From Hyaloraphidium curvatum (Eukaryota > Monoblepharomycota > Hyaloraphidiomycetes > Hyaloraphidiales > Hyaloraphidiaceae), in the NCBI GenBank assembly GCA_025558095.1, contig JAIVFI010000026.1, forward strand, positions 496,001-560,000: a stretch of 64,000 bases of DNA, written 5' to 3'. The position numbers were made by a program, and so were the translations under genes. The notes under the pieces are model-generated. The model saw only the letters and a list, made by a program, of their open reading frames with translations. It searched no databases and was not told the origin of the DNA. Position 1 is the first letter of the stretch. Every line of letters begins with the position of its first letter. Below, one piece after another: positions 52,016-62,437 of this stretch.

Positions 52016-53428
52016 ATGGACGCCGCCCCTCCCTTGCGCCTCTCTGTCCCGGAACAATGCTCCCTTTTTCCGGCCGAAGCGGACGGCCAGGGCGCGGTTG
52101 CGCCGAAGGACGACGGCGAAGGCGGCGGAAGAGACGCCAACCTCGACACGGCCGCCCTCATTGCGGGCCTCGAACAGGACCCGTTCCTGCGGTTCACCGC
52201 CCGGGTGCACCTTGCGCTGGCCGTCTACGCGCGGTGGAGTGGGGTGGTGCTGGCCACCTGCGGGGGGCTCGATACCATCTCCACCGTCGCAGTCTGGTCC
52301 TTCAACGGGATCACCTGCACGTTCAGCACCCGCCATATGGCCGCCTACACTGTCGCCGTCGCGCTGTGGGCTGCTAGCCTTATTGTGCAAGGTGCTTTGG
52401 CCAGACTGGCCACAATAAGCTCCTTCGTTGGGGAACCACAGGCCTCCGCCCACCCGTTGGCGGTGCTCGTGCGGTGGAGGCACCTGGTCGCGGACGGCTC
52501 AGCCCTCGTCGCGCATGTGCCCGGTGACAAAGGCTGCGCGTGTCCCCGGGCGGAGTGCGCTGGCTCCCTGCCGAAGCAGGCGGCGTTCTTGCGGGCACTG
52601 GCCCCGATTGTTCCCTTGGCATTGAACATCCTTGGGTCGCTGTTCCTTTTCTGGACTCTGGCAGTCACCTTTGCACCCCTCCTGTGGGGTAGCGCGGCGT
52701 GGACCGCCTACTTCGTGGCTTGCCTCTCCTTCATAATCATCATTCATAACGTCCCCATGCACATAATCTTGGTCTGCAACACCCCCAGCACGGCGCTGCT
52801 CCGACTTCAGGGTCGTCTCCGCCACAGGGCTGTCTCGCTCGCCCTCGGGGGCGCCATCTCCCGACTCGAGGGCTGCGTGGCGGACGGATCCACGCTGGTC
52901 GTTCCGGCCGACGAACCCTACGTCTCTCTGCATTTTGCGCTCGCCAAGGCCTGGCCCTCGGAGCTTGCACACATGTCGGCTGGCCGAGCAGGAGTGATCG
53001 CTCATCTTTGCGTCCTGGCCGTGGTTGGGGTGATCACGGCGTCCGCCTCGTCCTGCATTCCCCTCTGGATCTTGTTCGTGATGCTCCTCATCCTTGCAGT
53101 TTTCGTGCAGGAAATGTTCAGCATCGCGGCCGCCAACGCCGAGATCGACCGCATCGCCGCGCTGTACCGCTCCTCCCGCGCCCGCATCCTCGTCGCCATC
53201 GCGCGACACCCGCCTCCCGCCGTCGAACGCGCGCTTCGGAACCACGCAGCGCTGCTGGAAGTCTTCGAACGCACCGAGGAGATGCAGGGTGCCTTCCTGG
53301 GTTTCAGGGTGCGGTACTCGGTCGTCCGCGGCTTCCTCGCAACGATGCTGACGATCGCGGTGGGCTTGTGGTCGCTGCTGCGCGGCGCCGGAGTGAGCTT
53401 TACGGCGGAGACGGTGTGCCCTGGATAA
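52016..53428 (+). CDS. polytopic membrane protein, 7TM family member 3
   Basis: This is an intact single-exon, 470-residue member and the clearest of the family. N-terminal tail: acidic, then LAVYARWSGVVLATCGG (TM1). Next: MAAYTVAVALWAASLIVQGA (TM2), the Cys motif HVPGDKGCACPRAEC, ILGSLFLFWTLAVTF (TM3), AYFVACLSFIIIIHN (TM4), the TM5 region LAVVGVITASASSCIPLW, LFVMLLILAVFVQEMFS (TM6), a roughly 75-residue helical loop with NHAALLEVFERTEEM, then GAFLGFRVRYSVVRGFL into TM7 (ATMLTIAVGLWSLLRG) and the end TAETVCPG. Seven hydrophobic segments, an even distribution and a conserved TM6-loop-TM7 core are consistent with a channel or receptor fold, but function is unknown. The last 299 bp (53105-53403) occur inverted at 54819-55117. 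Confidence 0.78.
   Translation: MDAAPPLRLSVPEQCSLFPAEADGQGAVAPKDDGEGGGRDANLDTAALIAGLEQDPFLRFTARVHLALAVYARWSGVVLATCGGLDTISTVAVWSFNGITCTFSTRHMAAYTVAVALWAASLIVQGALARLATISSFVGEPQASAHPLAVLVRWRHLVADGSALVAHVPGDKGCACPRAECAGSLPKQAAFLRALAPIVPLALNILGSLFLFWTLAVTFAPLLWGSAAWTAYFVACLSFIIIIHNVPMHIILVCNTPSTALLRLQGRLRHRAVSLALGGAISRLEGCVADGSTLVVPADEPYVSLHFALAKAWPSELAHMSAGRAGVIAHLCVLAVVGVITASASSCIPLWILFVMLLILAVFVQEMFSIAAANAEIDRIAALYRSSRARILVAIARHPPPAVERALRNHAALLEVFERTEEMQGAFLGFRVRYSVVRGFLATMLTIAVGLWSLLRGAGVSFTAETVCPG
53105..53403. repeat. inverted repeat arm 1 (299 bp, inside 7TM member 3)
   Basis: This arm encodes VQEMFSIAAANAEIDRIAAL through GAGVSFT and reads identical by eye to the reverse complement of 54819-55117. 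The flanking coding sequence diverges sharply. Confidence 0.85.
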
Positions 53429-53545
53429 ACATTTAGTCGTAGTCGTGCAAGTATGTTGGCCGGTTCGAACGATTCGAGTGTTCGATGGGGCTTCAGAGTT
53501 TCGGGCCGAGGGCAGGGGACCGCCGACTCCATCCACCGCACCACC

Positions 53546-54272
53546 ATGGCCTCCCCGGCCGAACAAACCCTTTTCCTGCTGGCCGACGATATCAACAAAG
53601 GTGCCAAGCCCCTCTTGCGCGGCCCCGGTTGCGGGGCCTGACCTGCCGTGGCGCTGGCTGCCCGCCGCACCACGTCCCGGCGGCTGTGCCAGGCAACCTC
53701 CAGCAAGCCCTCTCCCGCTCCGTGGACGGCGACGGGATCAACGCCAAGGGGACGGGACTGAGCTCCATGTTCAGGCAAGAGGAGTACAGCGGTGCGGACT
53801 GCACGCGCGTTGGCCACGTCAGCGCGATGGCGCGTGCTGACAAGGCAATGCTGCGACGTGCACCGCACAGGGCGGACGGACGTCGAATCCTTCCTTCAAG
53901 GTCCATCTCTCCCATCTGTTTCGCCGTGCCGACCTCACGGAGCCCCCCGGCCCAGGCCTGATCAACCAGCAGGCTTCGATCGCCGCGGACCCCACCACCA
54001 TCCGCCGCGACGGCGACACCTTCCGCGCTCAGGTGACCGTGCAGCAGGACTTCACCCGCCGGTCCGATTCGTTGCTTCTGGACGGGCAGAGGGGGGCCCT
54101 GGAGGCGGGTGGACCGGCGCGGGGTGGTGATTGCTGTTGATTGAGCGGATTCCTTGACGTGCAGGTAAAGATGGAAGGGGATAAGATCAGGAGCATCGCA
54201 TACGTGCCGGACGAGGAGACCAAGCCGATGCTGCACGGTGGGTTGGGCCAGCCGATCGGTGGGAACGGTTGA
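53546..54272 (+). CDS. small protein, possible NTF2-like (SnoaL-like) fold
   Basis: Gene model is tentative. Exon 1 (53546-53600) starts MASPAEQTLFLLADDINK. Exon 2 (53693-53817) gives GNLQQALSRSVDGDGINAK and SSMFRQEEYS. Exon 3 (from 53871) gives NPSFKVHLSHLFRRADL, RRDGDTFRAQVTVQQDF and RRSDSLLLDGQ. The end (about 54165-54272) reads VKMEGDKIRSIAYVPDEE. Alternating beta-strand-like blocks ending in a DGKI-type strand recall NTF2/SnoaL-like proteins, but no signature proves it. I could not find a donor that joins exon 3 to the last block in frame. A first intron of 92 bp and a second of 53 bp are supported by splice motifs. Confidence 0.4.
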
Positions 54273-54793
54273 AGGCACCACTCACCTAATAGATGCGCAC
54301 ATCTTGACGCACAGTAATCAGGTCACGAATCCAGGAGACGAACAAGCAGCTTCGGCAGTCGATCGAGGATTTCGAAGCGGGGAAGAAGGGGGAGGTGCCT
54401 GGTTCTGGCTGAGGCGTGTCTAAGCGGAACAGGGATACTTCGTCTATTGAATGACAAGCCCACCAAGGACGTCATCCACGGCGTCCTTAGCTTCTGTTTC
54501 CACGTCCACGGCTGTCCAGTTTCTCCTTCGCCGCTGCTCGTCCGGGTCTCAACCAGCGGGGCGACACGTCTCAAAATCCTGCCCTCTGCCTGGCTGGTCG
54601 CCCGCCGGCTTCACGGTCTGACAGACTTTGGCTCTTGGCTCGGCATCCCGCGGCGGACTAGGGCGCAGAGATCCGGAGAACGGCATTCGAGTACCGGTGC
54701 CCCGCGCCGGCATTTTGCGGCTATCCGTGCCTAGACGATGGGATCTCCGTTATCGCACAGTCCATCAACGAGGCCAGAGACCACAGTGGACAT
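54273..54793. other. intergenic region
   Basis: This is a convergent region between the NTF2-like gene and the 3' end of the 7TM pseudogene. No gene was recognised, though additional 3' exons of the preceding gene cannot be excluded. Confidence 0.4.
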
Positions 54794-56096
54794 CTATTCT
54801 GGCTGCTGCGTCTCAGCAGTAAAGCTCACTCCGGCGCCGCGCAGCAGCGACCACAAGCCCACCGCGATCGTCAGCATCGTTGCGAGGAAGCCGCGGACGA
54901 CCGAGTACCGCACCCTGAAACCCAGGAAGGCACCCTGCATCTCCTCGGTGCGTTCGAAGACTTCCAGCAGCGCTGCGTGGTTCCGAAGCGCGCGTTCGAC
55001 GGCGGGAGGCGGGTGTCGCGCGATGGCGACGAGGATGCGGGCGCGGGAGGAGCGGTACAGCGCGGCGATGCGGTCGATCTCGGCGTTGGCGGCCGCGATG
55101 CTGAACATTTCCTGCACCAGGATGGCGAGGATGCACAGGCAGAGGAACACGATCCACAGGGGAACGCACGAGGAGGCGGAGGCAGCGATCACACTGTTCA
55201 GGACGAACACGCACAGGATGACGACCAGACTTGCGCGGCCGGCCGACATGTACGTCAGCTCTGAGGCCCATGCGCTGGCCAGGGAGAAATGCAGCGGGAC
55301 GTAGGACTCATCCGCGGGCAGGGCAGGGGCGGATCCGTCCGCCGCGCAGGCCTTGAGCCGCGAGATGGCACCGCCCAACATCAGATCAACGGCCCGGTAG
55401 CGGAGACGACCCTGCAGCCGGAGCAGCACCGTACTGAGAAGGGGAGCGAAAGTGACCGCCAGCGTCCAGAAAAGAAAGAGGAGTGCGAGGACCTCCAACG
55501 CAAAGGGCCCTATCGGAGCGAGTGCGCGCAAGACCCCGCCTGCTGAGGAAGAGACCCGGAGCAGGAGACGAGCGGCCAGGGGCAGAGTTTGTCGTCTGGC
55601 ACGTGTGGAACAAGGGCTGACGAATACGAAATCAGGCGCCGCCAACGCACGAGCACGGCCATTGGGTGGGCATCAGCCTTTGGTTCAGTGACGTTTGCGC
55701 CCATTGTGGCCAGCATGCCGTACAACCCCAAGGCGATGGCGGAGCAAGACCATAGAACGGCGGTGGTCCTTTACGCGGCCATGTGGCGGGTGCTGAAGGT
55801 GCCCATGATTCCGATACCAGACTGCGGCGGTGGGCACGGTCCCGAGCGCCGCGCTGACGGCGAGCCGCGCGCCGTTCCACCGCGCAAAGCCGGCCAGCGC
55901 AAGGTGGATCCGAGTGACGAACCGCAGGAAACCGTCCTGTTCCAGCCCGGCAAGCAGCGCCCGCGAGTCGAAGGGCGCGTCTCCCGCGGCCCCTTCCCCG
56001 TCGTCCTTGGCCGCCTCTGCCACCGTGCCGCTCTCGTCGCCGAGAAAAAGGGCATGCCTTTCGGCCGGAGTAGGCGGAATGGCGGGGAGGCCTCCA
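54794..56096 (-). pseudogene. 7TM family pseudogene (member 4)
   Basis: This is a degenerate copy of the gene at 52016, read right to left. It starts MEASPPFRLL (compare MDAAPPLRLS) but is shifted by one base within about 12 codons. After a second frame change the N-terminal half continues with LLAGLEQDGFLRFVTRIHL. The TM2 region FSTRHMAA is followed by TAA (complement at 55771-55773) where the intact gene has TAC. A third block carries AHPMAVLVRWRRL and the Cys-motif region HVPDDKLCPWPLVSC. A final 283-codon open block (to 54794) lacks about 38 residues around TM4 (TFAPLL joins directly to STVLLRLQGRL). Its last part is identical at nucleotide level to the intact copy, suggesting recent gene conversion or a late inverted duplication. 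Confidence 0.82.
54819..55117. repeat. inverted repeat arm 2 (299 bp, inside 7TM pseudogene)
   Basis: This arm is the reverse complement of 53105-53403 with no difference seen by eye. The spacer between arms is about 1.4 kb and contains the NTF2-like gene. Confidence 0.85.
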
Positions 56097-56269
56097 TTTT
56101 GCCGGGGAAACAGAACGAGGCGGAACTTTCCGCGTGGAAGGCCATGAACAAGATAGGCTCCCCAGAGCAAGGCTCCTCGATCCCATCCTGATAGACTAGC
56201 CGACTTCCTCGACTCCAACGTAATTGTTGAACCGATAGCATGTTCGATTGCCCCATCCAACTACATCAA

Positions 56270-59200
56270 TCACTGGATCCAGCGCCGGCCGACCCTTGGC
56301 CGCAGGCGTCGCTCCGCAGGCTCTTCTACCTCCGCCAGGCCCGAGTCCGATCCCGACGAAGCGTCCTCCCCGACGCCATCGTCGTCGCCCTTATTCCCGC
56401 CCGAGGTTGCGTCCAATGCTCCGTCCGCCGTCTTCTCATCAGCACTCCCGGCCCCAGCCTTCTCGTCCGCAGGCCCGTCCGCGGTCTTCTCGACCTGGCC
56501 CCCGGTCTCGGCCGCGAGCTCGGAAGCCGATGTTCCGCCGGCATTCTTCCCGTCCGTTTCCGCGTCGTCATCTGCATCCATTCCTGCGTCCTCATCATCG
56601 GCATCGGCAGCTTTGCCGCTGTCTTCCTTCACCTGCCCCTGCGTCTCGGCGGCAAACCCGGAATCCCCGGCCGTCCCCACCCCAGAAGGATCCGCATCAT
56701 CCGCATCCGCAGCAGGAGTCTCTGATGGGCTTGAATCCGTAACGGCGGGCGGTCCGGCATCGTTCTCGTTGTCCTCCTCGTCGTCATCCGCATCCTTCCC
56801 TGCGTCCTCCTTCACCTGCCCCTGCGTCTCGGCGGCGAAAGCGGGATCCACGGTCCCCTCGGCCTCGTTGTCCCCGGAAGCTCCTGCATCGACCGCCTCC
56901 GCGGCGGGGGTCACCGCCAGGCCGGATTCGGAGGCGGTAGGCGAGTCCACGTCCTCCTTGGGACGCACCCGGGAACTGGCGTCCGCCTCGTCCTCGTCGT
57001 CATCGTCCTCATCTTCGGGCGACATTGCCGACCCGTCCTCGTCCGGCGAATCCCCAGAACCCGCGCTCGCGTCTCCAGGCTCGCCGCCGCCTTCGGTCCC
57101 GGCGCCGCCCGTGGAGCCCAGGGCATCCTTGGCACCGTCGTCCGCGTGTCCTTCGTCCTCAGAGGCCGGTTGCTCGGAGGCGGGAGTCTCGGCGGTGCTG
57201 GTATCTGAGGCGGCGGGTTCCTCGGTGGGGCTCGGAATGGCGGGCTCCGTCGCGCCGTCGCCATCCTCCTCGTGCTCCTCGTCCTCCTCGTCCTCGCCAT
57301 CCTCCCCATCGTCGTCCTCCTCGGCATCATCCCCTTCTTCCCCGTCATCATCTCCCGACTCGGTCGCCTCCTTGAGCGCCTCCTGCAGGTCCTCCATGTC
57401 CACGGGCTCCCCGCTTCCCCCCCCCGTGCCCACGATGATCTTGCTCCACCACCTGCACGTCCCCTTGCACAGCGACTGGATCTGCATCATCGCGTCGCTG
57501 CCCAGGTACGAGGCGTCCCCGCTCGCGCGGTTGGCGATGGACTTGTCGACCAGCGCGGCGGCGCGGCGGAGGCGGTCCAGCAGGCGGCGGAGGGACCGGA
57601 TGGTGGCGATCACGTTCTTGTGGAGCTCGACCAGGCGGGCGTCGGGGGTGGTGGTGGTGGTGCGGAAGGGGGTGGTGGTGTAGACGGTCCTCGTGGTGGT
57701 GAGCGGCGTTGTGGTGGTCGGCTCAGCGGTGGTGGTCGGCTCAACGGTGGTCGGCTCGGGGGTCGGCTCGGAGGTCGGCTCGGAGGCCGGCTCGGTGGTC
57801 GCCGCGAGAGCCGTGGTCGTCTCCGCGTCCTCATCGTCGTCATCCTCCTCCTCGTCGTCATCCTCCACGTCCTTCGACGGCTCCGCGCCATCCTCGGCAC
57901 CCTCCTTGTCCTCCGCAGCCGCCGTCTTGGGCGGCGCCGCCGCGATCCGGACCGCCGCGAACGCATTGGTCGGCTGCGCCGCCGCCGTGGTGCCACTCGC
58001 TGCCTCCTTGACCTGGCCCGCAGTTTCGGCGGCAAATTCATCGTCATCCTCCTTGGAGGACGAGGTGCCGGCGGCGGATGCATCCTCGTCCCCAGCCTTG
58101 CCGCTGGCGGGCGCATCGTCGTCCTCAGCCTTGCTGCCAGCCGATGCATCGTCGTCCCCGCCCTTGCCGGCAGCGGACGCATCATCGTCCCCGGCATTGG
58201 CCGCGCCGACACCATCATCGTCATCCCCGTCGCCGTCGTCCCCGTCCGAGCCCGCCTTTCCCTTGGCCCCGCCCGCGGACGACTCTGCGGCGTCGTCGTC
58301 CGAATCCGCGTCCCCGTCCGATCCCGAGCCGGTGTCCGATCCCTCGCCAGCGCCCGAGCCGGAATCCGAGCCGGCATCCGATCCCGAGCCAACGTCCGAT
58401 CCCGAGCCAACGTCCGATCCCGAGCCAACGTCCGATCCCGAGCCAGTGTCCGAGCCCGAGCCAGCGTCCGATCCCGAGCCCGAGCCCGAATCCGTTCCCG
58501 ATCCCGCGTCCGACCCTTCGCCGGAGCCCGATCCCGAACCCGCATTGTCGTCGGCATCCACGCGGCCGGCGGTCTCGGCCCCGAATCCGTCGGCATCCTC
58601 GGATCCATCGCCGCCCACATCGCCGCCCGTCTTGGCGCCCTCGGAATCGTCGTCGGCCTCCTTTTCGTCCGGAGACTCGCCGGATGCATCTGCAGAAGAC
58701 GAGGTCAGCTCCCGCGCACCTTCCCGCCCGGAAGGGAAACGTACCGTCATCATCATCGTCCTCATCGTCCTGCCGCCGCACGAGCCTGGCCTCCTTCTCG
58801 CCGGAACCGTCGTCGTCGTCCCCGGCCGACCCAGTGGACTTGGCGCCCGCCGCGTCCCCGTCCTCCTGATCGTCGTCCTCCGCAGATGCATCCATCGAAC
58901 CGAGCTCCCCGTCCGCATCCTTCGACCCCTCTTCCCCATCCGCATTCTCCGACACCGCGTCCCCGTCCGCATCCGGTCCGGGCGTCGGCTCCACCGCCTC
59001 CGTCGCCGACGCCTCGTCCCCTCCGGAAGCACCGCCGACCCCGCCCTCCGACGACGCATCCGGCGTGGTCGCCGGCTCCGAGGCCTCGGTGGCGGACGGC
59101 GGCTCGTCGCCCGCGGCACCGCCCTCGGGAGCGGGAGAGTCTTCGGATGAAGAGTCCGCGTCGGCCGCCGGGGTCGGCTCCGCGGCCTCCGTCGTCGAAC

Positions 59201-61256
59201 CCTCCTCCGCGCCGACATCATCGTCGTCGTCCCCGGCTGCAGTTTTCGAGGATCCGCCGCCGTCGGCGTCAGCTGCGGGCGTCGGCTCTGCGGCCTCCGT
59301 CTTCAAAGCCTCCGCCGCATCCCCGCCATCGTCGTCATCGTCCTCCCCGGCTTCGGTCTTCGAGGATCCCTCCCCGTCGGCATCAGACGCGGGCGTCGGT
59401 TCCGCGGTCTCGGTGGTCGAAGCCCCGGCATCACCGTCCGACCCGTCCACGGATGCCTTTTCCCCGGAGCCGGCGTCCAGCTCGGGCTTTGGCTCCGCGG
59501 CCTCCTCGGCCTCCCCATCCTCATCGTCGTCGTCATCCCCGGATGCCTTCGACAACACGTCGCCGTCCGCGTCCGGCGCCGGAGTCGGCCCCGCAGCCCC
59601 GGTCTCCGACGCATCCGCATCATCGTCGTCGTCGTCCTCCCCGGATGCAGCCTTCGACGATCCCTCCTCTCCAGCATCTGGCACGGGCGTCGGCTCCGCA
59701 GCCCCGGCGGACGACGCCCCCTCCTCGTCGTCGTCCGCGGAACCGCCCGCGGGCGCACCATCGTCCGAGGACGCGGGGGTGGGGGTCGGCTCCGCCGCCG
59801 CGCTCGCCGACGCCTCCTCGCCGTCCCCATCTCCGGCGCCCTTCCCCTCCCCCTCCTCCTCGCCGTCCCCATTCTTCCCCTCTTCCGGCGGCGGCGGCAC
59901 CCCCGTCTCCTCCGCCGCCCTCCCCTCCTCCCACCACATCTCCTTGGCCTGCCTCCTCATCTCGTCCCAATCCACGCTCGTGGTCGTCGGCGTCCCCGTC
60001 CACGTCGTCGTCCGCGTCGTCGTCCTCGTCGTGCTGCTCCGCTCCGTCTCCAACCCGAGCAACACCGCGGCCTCGTGCCGTTCGCCGACGAGCTTGTCGA
60101 GGATCGCCTCCAGGCGGGAGATCTGGGCGCGGAAGCTGGCGGAGAGGGCGAGCAGGCGGTCCGGCGGGGGGGTGGGGGTCGGGGTCGGTTCGGGTTCGGT
60201 CGTAGGGGCGGTCGGATCCGCGGCGGCGTCCCCGGACTCCTTTTCTCCGTCCTCCTCCGTGCCCTCCTTCTCCTCATCGTCGTCGTCGTCCTCTGATGCG
60301 CCGCCCGACGAGGAGGGGGGGGAGGTCTCCTCGGGCGCGGCGGCCGGGTCGGTCGGGGGCGCGGCCTCGGTGGTCGCCTCCGCCGAGGGTTCAGACGCGT
60401 CTCCGTCCTCTTCATCATCCTCCTTCTTGCCCACACCGTCGTCGTCGTCGTCGTCGTCGGATGCGTCGCCCGACGTGGAAGGTGGGGAGGTTTCCTCGGG
60501 AGGGGGCGCAGAGTCCGTGCCGCGGTCGGCCGGGGCGGTTGCTTCTTCGGCGGAGGTTTCCGAGGCCGCTTCCTCCGCATCCCCCCCCTTTTCGGTCTTC
60601 ACGTCGCCACCCGCCGCATCCGCGCCGTCGTCGTCGTCGTCCTCGTCGGCGGAGGTGCTCTTGTCGGTCGGTGTCGGGGCCGGCGTCTCCTCCGCACCGG
60701 AAGTGCTCTCCGCTGCCTCCAGCCCCTCCGTCTCGCCCTTCCCCGCCGCATCCTCCTTCCCCTCCGCGTCGTCATCGTCCGCGCCTTTGCCCGATGCGCT
60801 GCCGGAATCCTCGGATGCCTCGTCCGCGGGGGGCAGCCCGCCGTCGCCCGGCTCGGGTGTCGGCTCCACGGTCGCGTCCGCCGCGGCCTCGGTGCCCGTC
60901 GGCGCGTCCCCGGCGGCGCCCCCGCCGCCGGCCTCATCGTCCGCATCGTCGTCGTCCGGATCGGCATCGGCACCGTCGTCGTCGGCGTCTTCTGCCCGCG
61001 AACCGGTGCCCTCTCCCGCGCCCCCCGCAACGCCGCCGCCCGCGTCCGCCCCGCTTCCCCCCACCTCGGCAATCTCCGCTTCACTCTCCGATATGGCATC
61101 GCGCCGCCACAGCCCGCGCCACGCGCCGCCCCGCGGGATCGCCGCCGCGACGACCACGCCGTCCGCGCCCGCCGCGCCGAGCACCGCGCAGCACACCGCG
61201 AGGAGCAGCAGCGCGAGCAGCGGGGGCGCAGGTCGCCGGCGTTTGCGGCGGGGCAT
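56270..61256 (-). CDS. giant acidic secreted repeat protein
   Basis: This is a 1643-residue protein from two exons, 61256-58745 and 58689-56270, joined by a 55-bp GTACGT ... GCTGACC ... GCAG intron. The N terminus is a signal peptide (MPRRKRRRPAPPLLALLLLAV, cut near GAAGA). Almost all the rest is Asp/Glu/Ser/Ala/Gly/Thr/Pro low complexity: roughly 25-residue repeats of the form AAEPTPxPDAxGxxSSK then a Gly and DDDDD; GSGSDVGSGSD runs near 58380-58470; and at least five repeats related to AAETxGQVKE. Two likely folded helical modules break this: RLLALSASFRAQISRLEAIL (about 60060-60165) and RLVELHKNVIATIRSLRRLL (about 57540-57640), each next to a Thr-rich tract and a Trp-pair segment. There is no C-terminal membrane segment. 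It is probably extracellular, with a polyanion, matrix or cation-binding role. The plus-strand open frames opposite are codon-composition shadows. Confidence 0.75.
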
Positions 61257-61628
61257 CGCGGCACGGGGTGCCGCACTCGAGGTTGCAGGGGCAGAGGGGT
61301 GGGGTGGTGGACGGGCGGCGGACGCATTCCGGGTCCAGGACCAGCCCGCGTTGGTGGCACCCGCGTTCGCCGCCCTCCGATGGGCCGGATGGCTTGGAGA
61401 GAGCCAGGCCGGGGGAAGCAGAGAAGAGAGAATGGAGAGTCGGGGGGCATGTTGATGCCGGGCGAGCAAGGGAGGGGTTGGGGATGAAGTCTGGCAGGGC
61501 GGCGACCAACGCTCCTGGTAGTGGATGGCCTTGTTTCGGAGCAACTTGACATCAGAATTGCCTCCTGAAAAATGAAACAAGCAAGGACCATCCGACAACC
61601 GCGGACTTTGCGCTCCCTTCGCTGCCAA
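61257..61628. other. intergenic region
   Basis: This is the promoter of the giant acidic protein and the 3' flank of the diphthine-ammonia ligase gene. No gene was found. Confidence 0.5.
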
Positions 61629-62312
61629 TTACACCTCCGCGGGCTCAATCGTCTGAAAGTAGTACACCACACCCCCGTACTCCTCCGGCGCCGTGTACTT
61701 CTCCTTCTTGCCCCTCCTCCACTCGACCGGCCTCGCAAATGCCGGCCCGTCGTAGACGAACGTGTGGAACTCCCCGTTCTCCCCCGCCGGATCCACGCCA
61801 TGCGGCAGGCTATCCACGAACTCGGCGTCGAACTCCCTCCCCACGAATTCCTCCGTCAGGTACCTCCCATCGACGACCACCACCACCGCGCGGTACCCCG
61901 CCCCCAAAAACTCGCGCACGAGCGCGCGCCTGTCGCCGCCCCAGAGCGGCAGCACCGCCTGCAGCCCCGCCGCCCCGCACACGCGCTCTTCCCACGCGCG
62001 GTGCTCGGGGATGTCGATGTCCCCGAACACGGCATGGGTGACGCCCTCCGCCTTCGCCTCCCTGAGCATCTCGACGAACAGCTCCTCGTACGTCGTCCAC
62101 GACGCGGAATAGAACCGCACCGGGACCCCCAGCGCCTCCGCCTGCGCTTCGTGCAATTCGGGGGGCACGCCGTGCGACCGCGAGCGCACGCCGGATTCGT
62201 CCAGGGCGGTGACCAGCAGCGCGGGTTGCAGGCCCGAGAGGCGGGCGCGGTGCAGCGCGAGGCACGAGTCCTTGCCGCCGGACCAGGAGACGAGGGCGCG
62301 GGGCGCGTCCAT
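61629..62312 (-). CDS. DPH6: diphthine-ammonia ligase (Dph6-like ATP pyrophosphatase)
   Basis: This is a 227-residue single-exon protein of the adenine-nucleotide alpha-hydrolase fold. Dph6 performs the last step of diphthamide formation on elongation factor 2, amidating diphthine with ATP and ammonium. The PP-loop SWSGGKDSCLAL is at the N terminus. Other Dph6 motifs are ALDESGVRSRSHGVP, TYEELFVEMLREAKAEGV, FGDIDIPEHRAWEERVC, LPLWGGDR, VDGRYLTEEFVG and DPAGENGEFHTFVYDGP. It lacks the C-terminal RidA-like extension of yeast Dph6, so it resembles the short archaeal/animal form. It is divergent from the thioesterase-like gene with 125 bp between starts. Confidence 0.93.
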   Translation of the reverse strand: MDAPRALVSWSGGKDSCLALHRARLSGLQPALLVTALDESGVRSRSHGVPPELHEAQAEALGVPVRFYSASWTTYEELFVEMLREAKAEGVTHAVFGDIDIPEHRAWEERVCGAAGLQAVLPLWGGDRRALVREFLGAGYRAVVVVVDGRYLTEEFVGREFDAEFVDSLPHGVDPAGENGEFHTFVYDGPAFARPVEWRRGKKEKYTAPEEYGGVVYYFQTIEPAEV

Positions 62313-62437
62313 CGCGGGAAAGGGAGCGCAAATGGGGAGATCTAGGAGCTGTGGACGGGGTGGAAGCAGGGCGAGCACGTTGCAAGGGCTTGGCGACGCG
62401 GCACGGGTAAACATCGGCCATCTCCATCTCCCTCGAG

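Noticed and set aside
57272-60205. 977-codon open frame on the plus strand
   Set aside because: It is antisense to Asp/Ser/Glu codons of the acidic secreted protein. The translation is Arg/Pro/His low complexity with no signal peptide or motif.
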